The notes under the pieces were generated by a model. It was not told the origin of the DNA, ran no database searches, and saw only the letters and a program-made list of their open reading frames with translations. Below, in pieces: positions 16,907 through 25,884 of a stretch of DNA of 64,000 nt; within the stretch, counting starts at the first letter, position 1, and every line of letters starts with the position of its first letter. The stretch is from Halohasta litorea. Its GTDB lineage: Archaea > Halobacteriota > Halobacteria > Halobacteriales > Haloferacaceae. Where the stretch lies: NCBI RefSeq assembly GCF_024494645.1, contig NZ_JANHDJ010000002.1:124001-188000 (forward strand), given 5' to 3'. The translations under genes were made by a program, and so were the position numbers.

Positions 16907-18301
16907 ATGACTCGCCGGTCGGCCGCCGATCTCTCGCCAGCGGACTTCGAGTTCGAGCATACCCCCGAGACCGATCAGTCCTTCGAGAACGCTCTCGCCA
17001 AGGCCCGCGGTAGTGACCGCCTCACGGTCGACGATGCGGTCGAACTCCTGACGACCGGCACCGACCGCGAGGGGATCGACCCCCGCCGGAAGGAGCTTGT
17101 CCTGGAGCTCGCCGACCGCCGCCGCGCGGAGATGGTCGGCGAGGATGTCACGTTCGTCGCCAACCTCAACAACAACGTCACTACCGCCTGTAACGTGGGC
17201 TGTCTGTTCTGCAATTTTAAGAATACGGCCCATAACTTCGAGGCCGACTCCGAGATCGACCACGCTGGCTTCACCAAGACGCCCACCGAATCCCGCGAGA
17301 TCGTCGACGAGGCCCTCGATATGGGGATCTCCGAAGTCTGTTCGGTGTCGGGACTCCACCCGGCGTTCGCCCTTGACGACGAACACCACGAGATCCTCGC
17401 GGGCTACGATGACCCCGAACGCGAGGTCAACTACAAACCGCCCGCCCACTATACGACCGACCCCGGAACCTATACCGACCAAATCGATGCGATGTCCGTC
17501 GACGGAATCCACGTCCACTCGATGACTCCCGAGGAGGCCTACCATGCCCGACGTGGGACAGAGTGGTCCTACCAGCAAGTGTACGGCCGACTCCGCGAGG
17601 CGGGGCTCGATACCGCGCCCGGTACCGCCGCCGAAATCCTCGTCGACGAGGTCCGTGAGGTGATCTGTCCTGGCAAGATCACGACCGACGACTGGCTTGA
17701 GGCGATGGCTGGCGCGATGGCCGCCGGACTCGGAACGACGGCGACGATCATGTACGGCCACGTCGAAAACGAGATGCATCGGGCGATGCATCTCAAGCGG
17801 GTTCGAGACCTCCAGGACCGAACCGGTGGTATCACCGAGTTCGTGCCGCTGTCGTTCGTTCACGAAAACACGCCGCTGTACAAACACGGCGTGGTCGACG
17901 GCGGCGCGAGCGACGCCGAGGACGAGCTGATGATCGCCGTCTCGCGGCTCTTTTTCGACAACATCGACAACATCCAGAGTTCGTGGGTCAAATACGGCAA
18001 CGCGAAGGGGCTCAAACTGCTCAACTGCGGCGCGAACGACTTTATGGGGACGATCCTCTCCGAGGAGATCACCAAACGCGCCGGTGGGAGCTACGGCGAG
18101 TTCCGAAGCGTCGGCGACTACGTCGAGATGATCGACGCGATCGGCCGCCGTCCGGTCGAACGGTCGACCGACTACGAGACCAAACGACCGATCGAGATCG
18201 CCGGTGGCCCATATGGCCCAACACTCGGCCCGCGGGCCGACGGCACACCGATGCTGTCGCCCGACGAACCCGCCGAATCACCCGTTTCAGCCGACGACTA
18301 A
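16907..18301 (+). CDS. cofH: FO synthase subunit CofH (radical SAM)
   Basis: 464 residues. The radical-SAM cluster motif is CNVGCLFCNFKN (C-x3-C-x2-C). Downstream signatures include VSGLHPAF, HVHSMTPEEAYH and GTTATIMYGHVE. CofH joins tyrosine to 5-amino-6-ribitylaminouracil on the way to the deazaflavin FO, the chromophore of coenzyme F420. It is convergent with cofG; the halves that are fused in some organisms are separate here. The N-terminus is ~60 residues longer than bacterial homologues. Confidence 0.94.
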   Translation: MTRRSAADLSPADFEFEHTPETDQSFENALAKARGSDRLTVDDAVELLTTGTDREGIDPRRKELVLELADRRRAEMVGEDVTFVANLNNNVTTACNVGCLFCNFKNTAHNFEADSEIDHAGFTKTPTESREIVDEALDMGISEVCSVSGLHPAFALDDEHHEILAGYDDPEREVNYKPPAHYTTDPGTYTDQIDAMSVDGIHVHSMTPEEAYHARRGTEWSYQQVYGRLREAGLDTAPGTAAEILVDEVREVICPGKITTDDWLEAMAGAMAAGLGTTATIMYGHVENEMHRAMHLKRVRDLQDRTGGITEFVPLSFVHENTPLYKHGVVDGGASDAEDELMIAVSRLFFDNIDNIQSSWVKYGNAKGLKLLNCGANDFMGTILSEEITKRAGGSYGEFRSVGDYVEMIDAIGRRPVERSTDYETKRPIEIAGGPYGPTLGPRADGTPMLSPDEPAESPVSADD

Positions 18302-18333
18302 CGGCGAGTAGCAGACGCCTAATTTAAAAACAG

Positions 18334-19509
18334 CTACTGAGGAGTAGTGAGCGGCGACTCCCGGCCCGCAACGCGTCGGTAGCCCTGCCCGGCCGCCGAC
18401 TGTTCGGTCAGTGCGCCTTCGATACGTCTCGACAGCCACCCATCGGCCTCGCCACCGGCGGATTCCGGTGGTCGGCCTGCCGGGTCGACCTCCTCGCGCC
18501 GGATCGACTCCGGCAGATAGTGATCGTAGACGGGGAGTCGCTCGTAGAGATCCAGCCCCGAATCGGCGGCGATCTCGCGGAGTTCGTCGAGGGCGGGCCA
18601 CGCGTAGTCCGGATTTATATAGTCGTCCGTGACCGGCGAGACGCCGCCGAGATCATCGACGCCACAACCGATCAGTTCTCGGGTGGGCGAGAGGTTCGGC
18701 GGCACCTGGACCGACACCGACTGGGGGAGCGCCACCCGGGCCATCGCCACGACCCGTCGCATCGTCTCGACCGACGGCTGGTCGAACGACGACCGCTCGT
18801 TGGGGACGACGTTCTGGACGATGACCTCCTGGATGTGGCCGTATCGCTCGTGAAACTCGGCGATCGCCAGCAGGCTCTCGGCGCGGTCCCGCCAGGACTC
18901 GCCGATGCCGACCAGCAGGCCGGTGGTGAACGGAACCCCCTCACGGCCCGCCGCCCGGATCGTGTTGAGTCGCTGGCCGGGGGTTTTGCGGCGGGTCCCC
19001 GCGTGGGCGTCGACGTCGGCGGTCGTCTCCAGCATGACGCCCATCGAGCTGTTGACCTCCCGAAGCTGCCGAAACTCCGATTGGGTGAGATCGCCGGGAT
19101 TCGAGTGGGGGAGCAGTCCCTCCTCGATGGCCATCTCACAGGCGGCGTACAGATAATCGACGATCGAGTCGTACCCCCACGAATCCAGCTGGTCGTGGAT
19201 CGCCGTATAGCGGTCGTCGGGCTTGTCGCCGAACGTAAACAGCGCCTCCGTACAGCCAGCGTCCGCGCCGGTTTGGAGGACGCTCCGAATCGCCTCGGGC
19301 TCCATGAGCGTCGCCTCGCCAGGGACATCGTAGTAGGTACAGTAGCCACAGGTGTATCGGCAGGCGGTCGTCAGCGGCAAAAAGACGTTCCGCGAGAAGG
19401 TGAGTTCGTCGGGAGCGGCGACATCACGGGGTGTCACCGACAGCAGCACGTCGACGGCGGCCTCGTCGACCGAAACGTCGATATCGTACTCGTCGGCCGC
19501 GGGAAACAT
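18334..19509 (-). CDS. cofG: FO synthase subunit CofG (radical SAM)
   Basis: 391 residues from MFPAADEYDIDVSVDEAAVD. Radical-SAM motif CRYTCGYCTYYD. Later GLLVGIGESWRDRAESL, VQNVVPNERS and SPTRELIGCGVDDLGGVSPVTDDYINPDYAWP are typical of CofG, which closes the deazaflavin ring from the CofH product. The ATG at 19509 sits before the first conserved block. It follows cofC on the same strand by 80 bases. Confidence 0.94.
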   Translation of the reverse strand: MFPAADEYDIDVSVDEAAVDVLLSVTPRDVAAPDELTFSRNVFLPLTTACRYTCGYCTYYDVPGEATLMEPEAIRSVLQTGADAGCTEALFTFGDKPDDRYTAIHDQLDSWGYDSIVDYLYAACEMAIEEGLLPHSNPGDLTQSEFRQLREVNSSMGVMLETTADVDAHAGTRRKTPGQRLNTIRAAGREGVPFTTGLLVGIGESWRDRAESLLAIAEFHERYGHIQEVIVQNVVPNERSSFDQPSVETMRRVVAMARVALPQSVSVQVPPNLSPTRELIGCGVDDLGGVSPVTDDYINPDYAWPALDELREIAADSGLDLYERLPVYDHYLPESIRREEVDPAGRPPESAGGEADGWLSRRIEGALTEQSAAGQGYRRVAGRESPLTTPQ

Positions 19510-19589
19510 AGCCACCTCTCGGTGTCGGACGTTCAAAAACGGCTCGGCTCCCGGTAGTTCGATCGGGTTAGTCGGCGGCTAACTGCGCC

Positions 19590-20222
19590 CTACCCGTCGC
19601 GCTGGATCCCCACCCGACCACCTGTGGTATCGAGTTCGAACCCGGCGTCGGCGAGCCAGTCGTGGGCCGCACCCGTGCCATGAATCAGCACCTCCGCGAG
19701 GTCCTCGGGCTCGTCGATATCGGTCGCCAGCCGTCGGGAGTCGACGGTCCCGACGGTCGCGCCGAGATCGGCGGCCGCCCGCCGGTGGTCGAGATACGAG
19801 GCCCCGTGGTAGTCGACCCGAAAGCGAGGTTCGCGAACGGCCAATGCGTTGGTTCCGCCCCCGAGTCCAGGAGCCATCGAGATGGCGGCCTCGCTGGCGA
19901 GGAGCTCCTGGATGTCGGCGGGCTCTACGAGCGGGAGATCGGCCATTACGATAAGCGTCGGTGTCTCTTCCGCGAGACGAGCGTTGACCGCCGTTGTCAG
20001 CGCTCGGTCGTCGACCGTGACTGCAGCCCGGTCGGTCACGCGGTCGTCGGTAATCGGGGCTGTCGAAAGAACAGTTGCCGCAATGCCTGCGGTATCGAGC
20101 GCGTCGAGTACGTCACAGAGCATCGCGGTCGCAAACGACCGCCGTTCGCCCGGTGTGAGAACCGGCGCAAGGCGGCTCTTGGGAGCCTCGACTGCGAAGG
20201 GAACGAAACAGCGCATAGTCAT
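19590..20222 (-). CDS. cofC: 2-phospho-L-lactate guanylyltransferase CofC
   Basis: 210 residues: an N-terminal nucleotide-binding motif CFVPFAVEAPKSRLAPVLTP followed by RRSFATAML, then TLIVMADLPLVEPADI (metal-binding Asp) and SMAPGLGGGTNALAV. CofC makes lactyl-2-diphospho-5'-guanosine, the donor of the F420 side chain. Either ATG (20222 or 20216) fits. It is 40 bases downstream of cetZ and 80 bases upstream of cofG on one strand. Confidence 0.92.
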   Translation of the reverse strand: MTMRCFVPFAVEAPKSRLAPVLTPGERRSFATAMLCDVLDALDTAGIAATVLSTAPITDDRVTDRAAVTVDDRALTTAVNARLAEETPTLIVMADLPLVEPADIQELLASEAAISMAPGLGGGTNALAVREPRFRVDYHGASYLDHRRAAADLGATVGTVDSRRLATDIDEPEDLAEVLIHGTGAAHDWLADAGFELDTTGGRVGIQRDG

Positions 20223-20262
20223 TCGAGGGGATGGGCGACCAAGAGTGGTCGCTACAGACCGG

Positions 20263-21441
20263 TTAGAACAGCGATTCGAGCTCGTCGCTGTCCTCGTTGA
20301 CGAGCCCTTCGAGGTTCTCTTCGCTCTCGTTGCGGATCTCGTCGATGTTCTCCTGGGCCTCGATGGCTACCTGTTGGAGCTCCTTGATCCGCGGGACGTT
20401 CGTTACGCCCGACAGGAGGACGACACTGGAGACGCGACCCGAGCCGTCGGTCGGATAGTCGCCGCCGCGGACCTCCATGCTGCCGGTCTGCTCTTCGAGC
20501 CACTTCCGACCGCGCTCGATGCCTTTCCGGTTGAGATACTTCGAGGGACCAGCCATCACTAGCAGCGCGCGTTCGGTGCCGTCGGTCTCACACGGAAGGG
20601 TAAGTCGACCGAGTGTAGCCTTTCGAACCAGGCTCGTGATGCGGTTGGTCGTGTGGGCAGTGTCGGCGGTGTCCTCGTCCTCTCCGCCACGGAACCGCGA
20701 AAGCAGGCCGCCTGAAGACGTCTCTTCGACCTCCTCCTCGGCGAAGCCAACCGTCGAGACGCCGCCACCGGAGAGCGTGTTGATGATCTCCGAGGAGTCG
20801 ACGACCGATTCGGCGACCTCCTGGCCCTCTCTGACCTCACCGGCACCGAACAGGATGCCGAACCGGCGGACGATCTCGCTGTTGATCTCGTCGTAGCCGC
20901 TCTGGACGGATTCGCCCGTTTTGCGCCACGAGTCGTTGTCGAAGACGAGCAGGTTGTCGACCTCGCGGACGAACGTCTGGAAGGATCGCGCCGCGTTGAG
21001 CGTGTAGATCCCACCCTCGTCGCTGCCCGGCAGTACACCCAGCCCGTAGACGGGCTCGGTGTAGATCCGTTTGAGGTGTTTGGCGATCACGGGTGCGCCA
21101 CCGGAGCCGGTGCCGCCGCCGAGTCCGGCGACCACGAGGAAGGCGTCGACTTCGTGGACCGGGATGGAGTCGATCGACCCCTGAATCTCGTCGATATCCT
21201 CCTCGGCGATCTCCGCGCCGAGTTCGTTGTCCGCACCGACACCATGACCCTTGACCCGTGATTGGCCAATGAGTACGCGATTTTCTTCCGGGATGTGTTC
21301 TAATCCCATGAGATCGGCCTTCGCGGAGTTGACCGCGACAGCCGCTCGAACGATGTTCGATCCGGTTTCGGCATCGTATTCGAGGAACTTATCAACGATC
21401 TTGCCTCCGGCCTGGCCGAAGCCGATCATTGCGAGTTTCAT
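20263..21441 (-). CDS. cetZ: CetZ-family tubulin-like cytoskeletal GTPase
   Basis: 392 residues. The tubulin/FtsZ GTPase signature is VAGLGGGTGSGGAPVIAKHL; the N-terminal MIGFGQAGGKIVDKFLEYD and VNSAKADLMGLEHIPEENR are typical of CetZ rather than FtsZ1/2. CetZ1 controls rod-shape development and motility in Haloferax volcanii, where to my knowledge cofC is also close by. The C-terminal tail is acidic (NEDSDELESLF). An SD-like ggggag precedes the ATG by 7 bases, and a TATA (tataaa, 21488-21493) suggests a ~20-base leader. Confidence 0.93.
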   Translation of the reverse strand: MKLAMIGFGQAGGKIVDKFLEYDAETGSNIVRAAVAVNSAKADLMGLEHIPEENRVLIGQSRVKGHGVGADNELGAEIAEEDIDEIQGSIDSIPVHEVDAFLVVAGLGGGTGSGGAPVIAKHLKRIYTEPVYGLGVLPGSDEGGIYTLNAARSFQTFVREVDNLLVFDNDSWRKTGESVQSGYDEINSEIVRRFGILFGAGEVREGQEVAESVVDSSEIINTLSGGGVSTVGFAEEEVEETSSGGLLSRFRGGEDEDTADTAHTTNRITSLVRKATLGRLTLPCETDGTERALLVMAGPSKYLNRKGIERGRKWLEEQTGSMEVRGGDYPTDGSGRVSSVVLLSGVTNVPRIKELQQVAIEAQENIDEIRNESEENLEGLVNEDSDELESLF

Positions 21442-21781
21442 CTATTGTCTCCCCTTGCCATTGGCACAAGTACAGTCGGAAAGCGAATATAAAGCTTGTG
21501 ATCAGGTAAGTTTTCATGAGTAATTGAAATCAACGAATCACGCGGATAGAAGACTGAATAAACAGGATTCTCGTTAAGAATGTATTTCGGCACTACCGGT
21601 AGTAGGATGTCATTAAATTTGGCATAACCGGGTATAAGACACAGTATAACTAACAGGTGTCTGCTACCCGGCTGACGAACGCCCGACGCGCTCCGCTCGC
21701 GCGCGATCATTAAGTGAATCCTCGGATCTAGATACCGGACAGAATCACGTGCGCCCCTAATCGGGTTACCGCCAGTTGCGT
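21442..21781. other. 340-base AT-richer intergenic region with a long imperfect inverted repeat
   Basis: The cetZ promoter lies at the left end. Farther upstream is an inverted repeat with 15-base arms: left 21628-21642 (CCGGGTATAAGACAC), right 21657-21671 (GTGTCTGCTACCCGG), matching at 13 of 15 positions around a 14-base loop. A smaller palindrome ctaccggtag lies near 21595. The only ORF (90 codons, minus) has composition unlike the neighbours and overlaps the cetZ start, so I do not call it. Confidence 0.6.
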
Positions 21782-22669
21782 CTATTCGACACCGAGATAC
21801 GAGCCGAGCGACGTGAGGTCGGCTTCAGTGCGGCCGAAGGCCTCAACCGCGTTGTCGTCGGTCGTGTTGTCGAACTTCAGCGAGCGGTACTGGTCGGCTC
21901 CCATCGGAAAGCCGGGGATCGATCCGGCAACCGAGAGACCGACCCCGGCGAGTCCCATCGGCACCGGAACCACGGTCACCGAGCGGCCATCGGCTCCGTG
22001 GGCCAGTTTGGCGACTTTCGCGAGCGTCAACTGTTCGGGGCCGCCGAGTTCGTACGTTTCGCCGACATGCTCGTCGTCCTCGACGGCAGCCGCAAGCATG
22101 GGAACGAGATCGCCCACCCAGATCGGCTGGAATTTGGTCTTGCCGCCGCCGGGCAGCGGGGCCACGAACGGCGGGGCGAGCTTCTTGGTAAAGGAGACGA
22201 ACTCTCCCCCTTCGCCGAAGACGACAGACGGCCGATGGATCACCCAATCGAGGTCGGACTCCCGAACGTGGGTTTCGGCCCCTCCCTTCGCTCGAATGTA
22301 GGCCGTCGGTCCGTCGGGATCGGCACCGAGGGCGCTCATCTGGACGAACCGGTCGACGCCGCTCTCCTCGGCGGCGGCAACGAGGTTCTCGGTGCCGTGG
22401 CGGTGGACCTCGTCGTGCATCTCGTTGCCACCTTTCGGTTTGAACAGCGGCGAGAGCGCGACGAGGTTGACGACAACGTCCTGGCCCTCAAGGGCCGACT
22501 CGATCGAATCGTAGGCGGTGATGTCACCGCTCACCGTGTCGACGCCGTCCGGAAGGGCTGCGGCGTCGGGATTCCGTGCCAGCACCGTTAGGTCGTGGCC
22601 GCGGTCGAGGAGTTCGTCGACGAGGTTCGTGCCGATGAATCCGTTCCCGCCGGCTACTAACACTTGCAT
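21782..22669 (-). CDS. NDUFA9-like atypical short-chain dehydrogenase
   Basis: 295 residues with N-terminal Rossmann motif [45 protein letters not shown], and [13 protein letters not shown]. The active-site Tyr-x3-Lys is altered (YIRAKGGAE), as in the complex I NDUFA9/NAD(P)H-binding subgroup. It may bind NAD(P)H as an accessory or assembly factor, but it is far from the nuo operon here. Divergent from tmk. Confidence 0.85.
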   Translation of the reverse strand: MQVLVAGGNGFIGTNLVDELLDRGHDLTVLARNPDAAALPDGVDTVSGDITAYDSIESALEGQDVVVNLVALSPLFKPKGGNEMHDEVHRHGTENLVAAAEESGVDRFVQMSALGADPDGPTAYIRAKGGAETHVRESDLDWVIHRPSVVFGEGGEFVSFTKKLAPPFVAPLPGGGKTKFQPIWVGDLVPMLAAAVEDDEHVGETYELGGPEQLTLAKVAKLAHGADGRSVTVVPVPMGLAGVGLSVAGSIPGFPMGADQYRSLKFDNTTDDNAVEAFGRTEADLTSLGSYLGVE

Positions 22670-22753
22670 ACCAGTAACATCTCACCGGATCGACCTAAAG
22701 GTAGCGCGCCCCGAGAGCGAACCGTTGATAATCGACCGCTCGGAGAAGGGTGT

Positions 22754-23335
22754 ATGCTCGTGACCCTAGAGGGCCTCGACGGGAGCGGCAAAACCACCGT
22801 CTGGAACGCGTTAGGCGACGCCTACCCCGAGGCGGTCCGAACGCGCGAGCCGACCGAGTCGTGGTACGGCGAGGCGGTCTACCGATCGATCGACGAAGAG
22901 ACGGCCGACCCGCTCGCGGAGCTGTTTTTATACACTGCTGATCATGCCGACCACCTCTCTCGCGTCATTCGGCCCGCCCTTAGCGAGGGAAAACTCGTCA
23001 TCTCGGATCGCTACAGCGACTCGCGGTACGCCTATCAGGGGGCCACGCTGGCGGGCGAGGTCGACGACCCTGTGGCCTACGTCCAGTCGATCCATGAACC
23101 GTTCACACGGATGCCCGACCTAACCTTCTATCTGGATCTCGATCCCGAAACCGCCGCCGAGCGGAGCGGCAAGACGAACAAGTTCGAACAGGCAACCTAT
23201 CTGGAACGCGTCAGCGAGAACTACGAGCGGCTGATCGCTGCCGAGCCCGACCGGTTCGTCCGCGTCGACGCCACCCAGTCGCCCGAGACGGTCGCCGAGC
23301 AGGTTCGAACCCGTCTTGCGACGGTGTTGGACTAA
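22754..23335 (+). CDS. tmk: Thymidylate kinase
   Basis: 193 residues from [17 protein letters not shown] (P-loop GLDGSGKTT). Also present: [14 protein letters not shown] (DR/RE loop), [15 protein letters not shown] (DRY lid region) and [16 protein letters not shown]. It phosphorylates dTMP to dTDP. The ATG at 22754 gives the family length; the longer in-frame ORF upstream has no conserved sequence. Confidence 0.95.
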   Translation: MLVTLEGLDGSGKTTVWNALGDAYPEAVRTREPTESWYGEAVYRSIDEETADPLAELFLYTADHADHLSRVIRPALSEGKLVISDRYSDSRYAYQGATLAGEVDDPVAYVQSIHEPFTRMPDLTFYLDLDPETAAERSGKTNKFEQATYLERVSENYERLIAAEPDRFVRVDATQSPETVAEQVRTRLATVLD

Positions 23336-23338
23336 CCC

Positions 23339-23656
23339 CTACTGTGTCTCCGGGAGTTCGACTTCGTCGGGCTGGGCGACATACAGCAGGTCGAGGGTCA
23401 GCCCCACTGCGAGCGGGAGGCCGATCATCACGCCGAAGACGACCGTCGGCGAGCCGAGATTCGGTCCGATCCCCAGCACGCCGGTGAAGACGAGCGTCGA
23501 CACGAAGAGGACGACCGGGATCAATGTTAGCGCATAGATTACCCAGCCGAACTCCGTATCGAGCCGAAGGCGGAAAAACCGCGTCAGCACGGCCGCGAGA
23601 AGCGTGTGGCCGACCAGTATGCCACCGAACAGCGCGAACCCGATAATCGAGAGCAT
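23339..23656 (-). CDS. Three-pass membrane protein, unknown function
   Basis: 105 residues with about three transmembrane helices (residues 3-24, 38-61, 70-92) and a short acidic tail. Convergent with tmk, with stops 4 bases apart. The composition is typical of real haloarchaeal membrane genes, but no family is recognised. Confidence 0.68.
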   Translation of the reverse strand: MLSIIGFALFGGILVGHTLLAAVLTRFFRLRLDTEFGWVIYALTLIPVVLFVSTLVFTGVLGIGPNLGSPTVVFGVMIGLPLAVGLTLDLLYVAQPDEVELPETQ

Positions 23657-23704
23657 ACCGATCGTACGTGGTGCTGACTCTTTGGAGTACCGACTCCGAG
23701 GCCG

Positions 23705-23938
23705 TCAATCCTCTAACGACATATACGTTTTCGTCTCCAGGACCCCGTCGAGAGACTGTATCTCGCTGGCGGTCGTTCGGAGGATCTCGTAGACCTCGTC
23801 GGTCGAGAGCTCGACGATAAGATCGTACTCTCCGGCGACGATGTGGGCTTCCGACACCGGCGAGAGATCCCGAACCATCCCGAGCAGCGACTCCGAGGCA
23901 GCGACTCCCGTTTTCACCATGACGAACGCGTGGACCAT
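23705..23938 (-). CDS. Stand-alone Lrp/AsnC ligand-binding (RAM) domain protein
   Basis: 77 residues, only the effector-binding alpha-beta sandwich of Lrp/AsnC regulators: VHAFVMVKTGV, SEAHIVAGEYDLIVELS, EIQSLDGVLETKTYMSLE. It lacks the N-terminal HTH. Such proteins can oligomerise with full-length Lrp relatives or act as amino-acid sensors. Divergent from the TrkA-type gene; a paralogue of the same size lies on its other side. Confidence 0.88.
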   Translation of the reverse strand: MVHAFVMVKTGVAASESLLGMVRDLSPVSEAHIVAGEYDLIVELSTDEVYEILRTTASEIQSLDGVLETKTYMSLED

Positions 23939-24006
23939 GTGTTATACTCACACACCAAGGGCAAAAACGTTCCCACAGGGGAGGCGGGGATACAGTTATC
24001 TGCTCA

Positions 24007-24021
24007 GAACGTGTTACGTTC
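24007..24021. promoter_or_regulatory. Inverted repeat immediately before the TrkA-type gene
   Basis: GAACGT-GTT-ACGTTC is a perfect 6-base palindrome with a 3-base spacer, ending 4 bases before the ATG at 24026 and within the divergent 87-base intergenic region. Its size and shape resemble Lrp-type sites; binding is unproven. Confidence 0.35.
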
Positions 24022-24025
24022 TCCC

Positions 24026-24715
24026 ATGCGCTTTATTATCATTGGAGCTGGCCGCGTGGGGTTGCGCACCGCCCGTGTCCTCCGCCAGGAGGGCCACGAG
24101 GTGACGCTCGTCGAGCGCGATGCCGAGAAGGCAGACCGCGCACGCGGGCTGACCTTCGAGGTCGTCGACGGCGACGGCTCCAGGGAGTCAGTGTTACAGG
24201 ACGCTGGCGTCGCCGATGCCGACGCCGTTGGCGCGCTGACGGGCGATCTCAACGCCAACTTCGCGGCGTGTCTGATCGCCAAACACCACGGCTGTCGGAC
24301 CGTCATGCGGATCGACGAGGACTACCGAGAGGAGATCTACCAGCAGTACGCCGATGAGGTCGACGAGATCGTCTACCCCGAGCGACTCGGCGCGATCGGG
24401 GCGAAAAACGCGCTATTGGGTGGCTCGATCCAAGCAATCGCTGATGTCGCCCAGAGCCTCCAGATCGTCCTGATCACGATCACCGACGGCTCGCCGATGA
24501 AGGGGTACACGCTGAGTGAGGTCGCCCTGCCCTCCGACTCCCGCATCCTCGCGTTCGGCAAGGCCAACGACCCGCTGGGGATTCCGCTGCCGGACGATTC
24601 GCTCGAAGCTGGGGATCGGGTTGCAGTGCTGGCAGAGTTCTCCGAACTCACCGAGGTCAGACAGCTGCTGGTCGGCGACGAAAGCGCGGCCGCTGCGGTC
24701 GCCGGAGGTGAGTGA
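24026..24715 (+). CDS. TrkA-type potassium transport regulatory subunit (RCK domain)
   Basis: 229 residues. N-terminal Rossmann NAD-binding motif MRFIIIGAGRVGLRTARVL, acidic ribose contact ERDAEKA, DADAVGALTGDLNANF, then TrkA-C (~150-220: SPMKGYTLSEVALPSDSRIL). Such RCK proteins gate Trk/Ktr K+ channels in response to NAD(H)/ATP. No membrane subunit (TrkH) is in the window. The ATG at 24026 is chosen because the fold begins there. Its stop is 2 bases from the next gene's start, so they are co-transcribed. Confidence 0.9.
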   Translation: MRFIIIGAGRVGLRTARVLRQEGHEVTLVERDAEKADRARGLTFEVVDGDGSRESVLQDAGVADADAVGALTGDLNANFAACLIAKHHGCRTVMRIDEDYREEIYQQYADEVDEIVYPERLGAIGAKNALLGGSIQAIADVAQSLQIVLITITDGSPMKGYTLSEVALPSDSRILAFGKANDPLGIPLPDDSLEAGDRVAVLAEFSELTEVRQLLVGDESAAAAVAGGE

Positions 24716-24717
24716 CC

Positions 24718-24951
24718 ATGGGCGTGACTGCCTACATTCTGGTCAAATCCAACACCAGTGAGGCCGACCGCGTCAAAGACGAAATCGAGGCTCTCGACGG
24801 CGTCACGGATGCCAACATCGTCGCCGGTGACGTCGATTTCATTGCGAAAGTGGCCGTCGAGACGCCGGGGGCGGTCAAAGACATCGTTGCCAGCGGTATC
24901 CAGACGATCAGCGGCGTCGAAACCACCCAAACCTACATCGCGATGGAATAG
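24718..24951 (+). CDS. Stand-alone Lrp/AsnC ligand-binding (RAM) domain protein
   Basis: 77 residues: MGVTAYILVKSNTSEADRV, GVTDANIVAGDVDFIAKV and GVETTQTYIAME. Same architecture as the gene at 23705-23938, with clear similarity through the IVAG-D core. Starts 2 bases after the TrkA-type stop. A role coupling amino-acid or small-ligand sensing to potassium uptake is inference from gene order. Confidence 0.9.
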   Translation: MGVTAYILVKSNTSEADRVKDEIEALDGVTDANIVAGDVDFIAKVAVETPGAVKDIVASGIQTISGVETTQTYIAME

Positions 24952-24958
24952 CCCTCAG

Positions 24959-25447
24959 TCAGTTGCCGCCAGCGTTCTCCCGCGCACGATCGATGATGCT
25001 TGCCACCGGTTCTGTGTACTCGTAGCCGGGGATGATTCCCTGCACGAAGGTCCCCTCGACGTAGTCGATGATCGCTCCGGCATCGTCGACGCCACGCTGC
25101 TCATTGATGTCCTCGAAGCTCGCCTCGACGGTGATCGTCTCGCCCTGTCGTGTGACTGTCGGGTCGAGATCGCGCTCGGTTCGGAACACGCCACCGATGT
25201 CTTCGACCCGCAGCTCGAAGGTCTCGAACCAGCCGTCTTCGACCACTGCTGCCACCTCGTCTTCGGTGACACTGTTCAGTAGGGGGACCCTAACTTCGAC
25301 TGTGAACCGAATATGGCCGTCGACCTCGTCGGCCTCGACGGTTCCGTCGAAGGTGGTCGTGACTGACTCGAAGGTCGCGTCGTCGACCTGCTCGAACGCC
25401 GTATGGTCGGCAAACGCGCGCCGAACCCGTCCTGGAAGCTCGCTCAT
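24959..25447 (-). CDS. Conserved haloarchaeal protein (resembles DUF5813 family)
   Basis: 162 residues from MSELPGRVRRAFADHTAFEQ. Alternating strands with alternating acidic residues (FESVTTTFDGTVEADEV, IRFTVEVRVPLLNSV) and WFETFELRVEDIGG. Soluble and acidic, with no catalytic motif seen. The opening sequence matches my recollection of the haloarchaeal DUF5813 family; treat that as tentative. Convergent with the RAM protein. Confidence 0.7.
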   Translation of the reverse strand: MSELPGRVRRAFADHTAFEQVDDATFESVTTTFDGTVEADEVDGHIRFTVEVRVPLLNSVTEDEVAAVVEDGWFETFELRVEDIGGVFRTERDLDPTVTRQGETITVEASFEDINEQRGVDDAGAIIDYVEGTFVQGIIPGYEYTEPVASIIDRARENAGGN

Positions 25448-25599
25448 ACACTGAGACAGGACGTCGACTCGGAAAAACACCGCTCTTTGCAGCTGATTGA
25501 TCACGATACCAGCTAGCTCACGACCGTCGTGACTGTGCTATTAGCTAGCTTACGGTAGTATCCTCCGCACCCGGTATTATTAAGTAAACTTGGCCTAAT

Positions 25600-25708
25600 G
25601 ATACAGGTGACGCTTCGCTTTGGAGGGCCGAAGCGTCAGCGGGGACCAATCGAAGGCAACTCGCCTACGCGAGACTTTTTCCTTTCGTGTGGGCGAGTTA
25701 GCCTTTTT
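25600..25708 (+). ncRNA. Candidate small structured RNA
   Basis: A TATA-like element at 25575-25584 would start transcription near 25605. The transcript would carry hairpin 1 (TGACGCTTCG 25608-25617 with CGAAGCGTCA 25629-25638), then either a short hairpin (ctcgc 25660-25664 with gcgag 25669-25673, followed by five or more Ts) or a longer one (aactcgcc 25658-25665 with ggcgagtt 25692-25699, followed by gcc and five Ts). The structures are read directly; transcription is inferred. No known RNA family is recognised. Confidence 0.35.
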
Positions 25709-25884
25709 CTACTAACCAAACAAGCTTCTCTGAGTCCCTCGTGTAGATTCTCATCGGAGTGTGAGCATTTACGAACTGAAGTAGCCGAAGTTTACTACGA
25801 GCTGTGTGGCTAGCATCCCGATGGTAATTGGTGGTTACTCCCCGATTTGCCCAACTCGCCTCACTATCGTTCGCACCATACTCA

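Noticed and set aside
21438-21710. 90-codon minus-strand ORF upstream of cetZ
   Set aside because: Overlaps the cetZ start and has non-acidic composition unlike a haloarchaeal protein.
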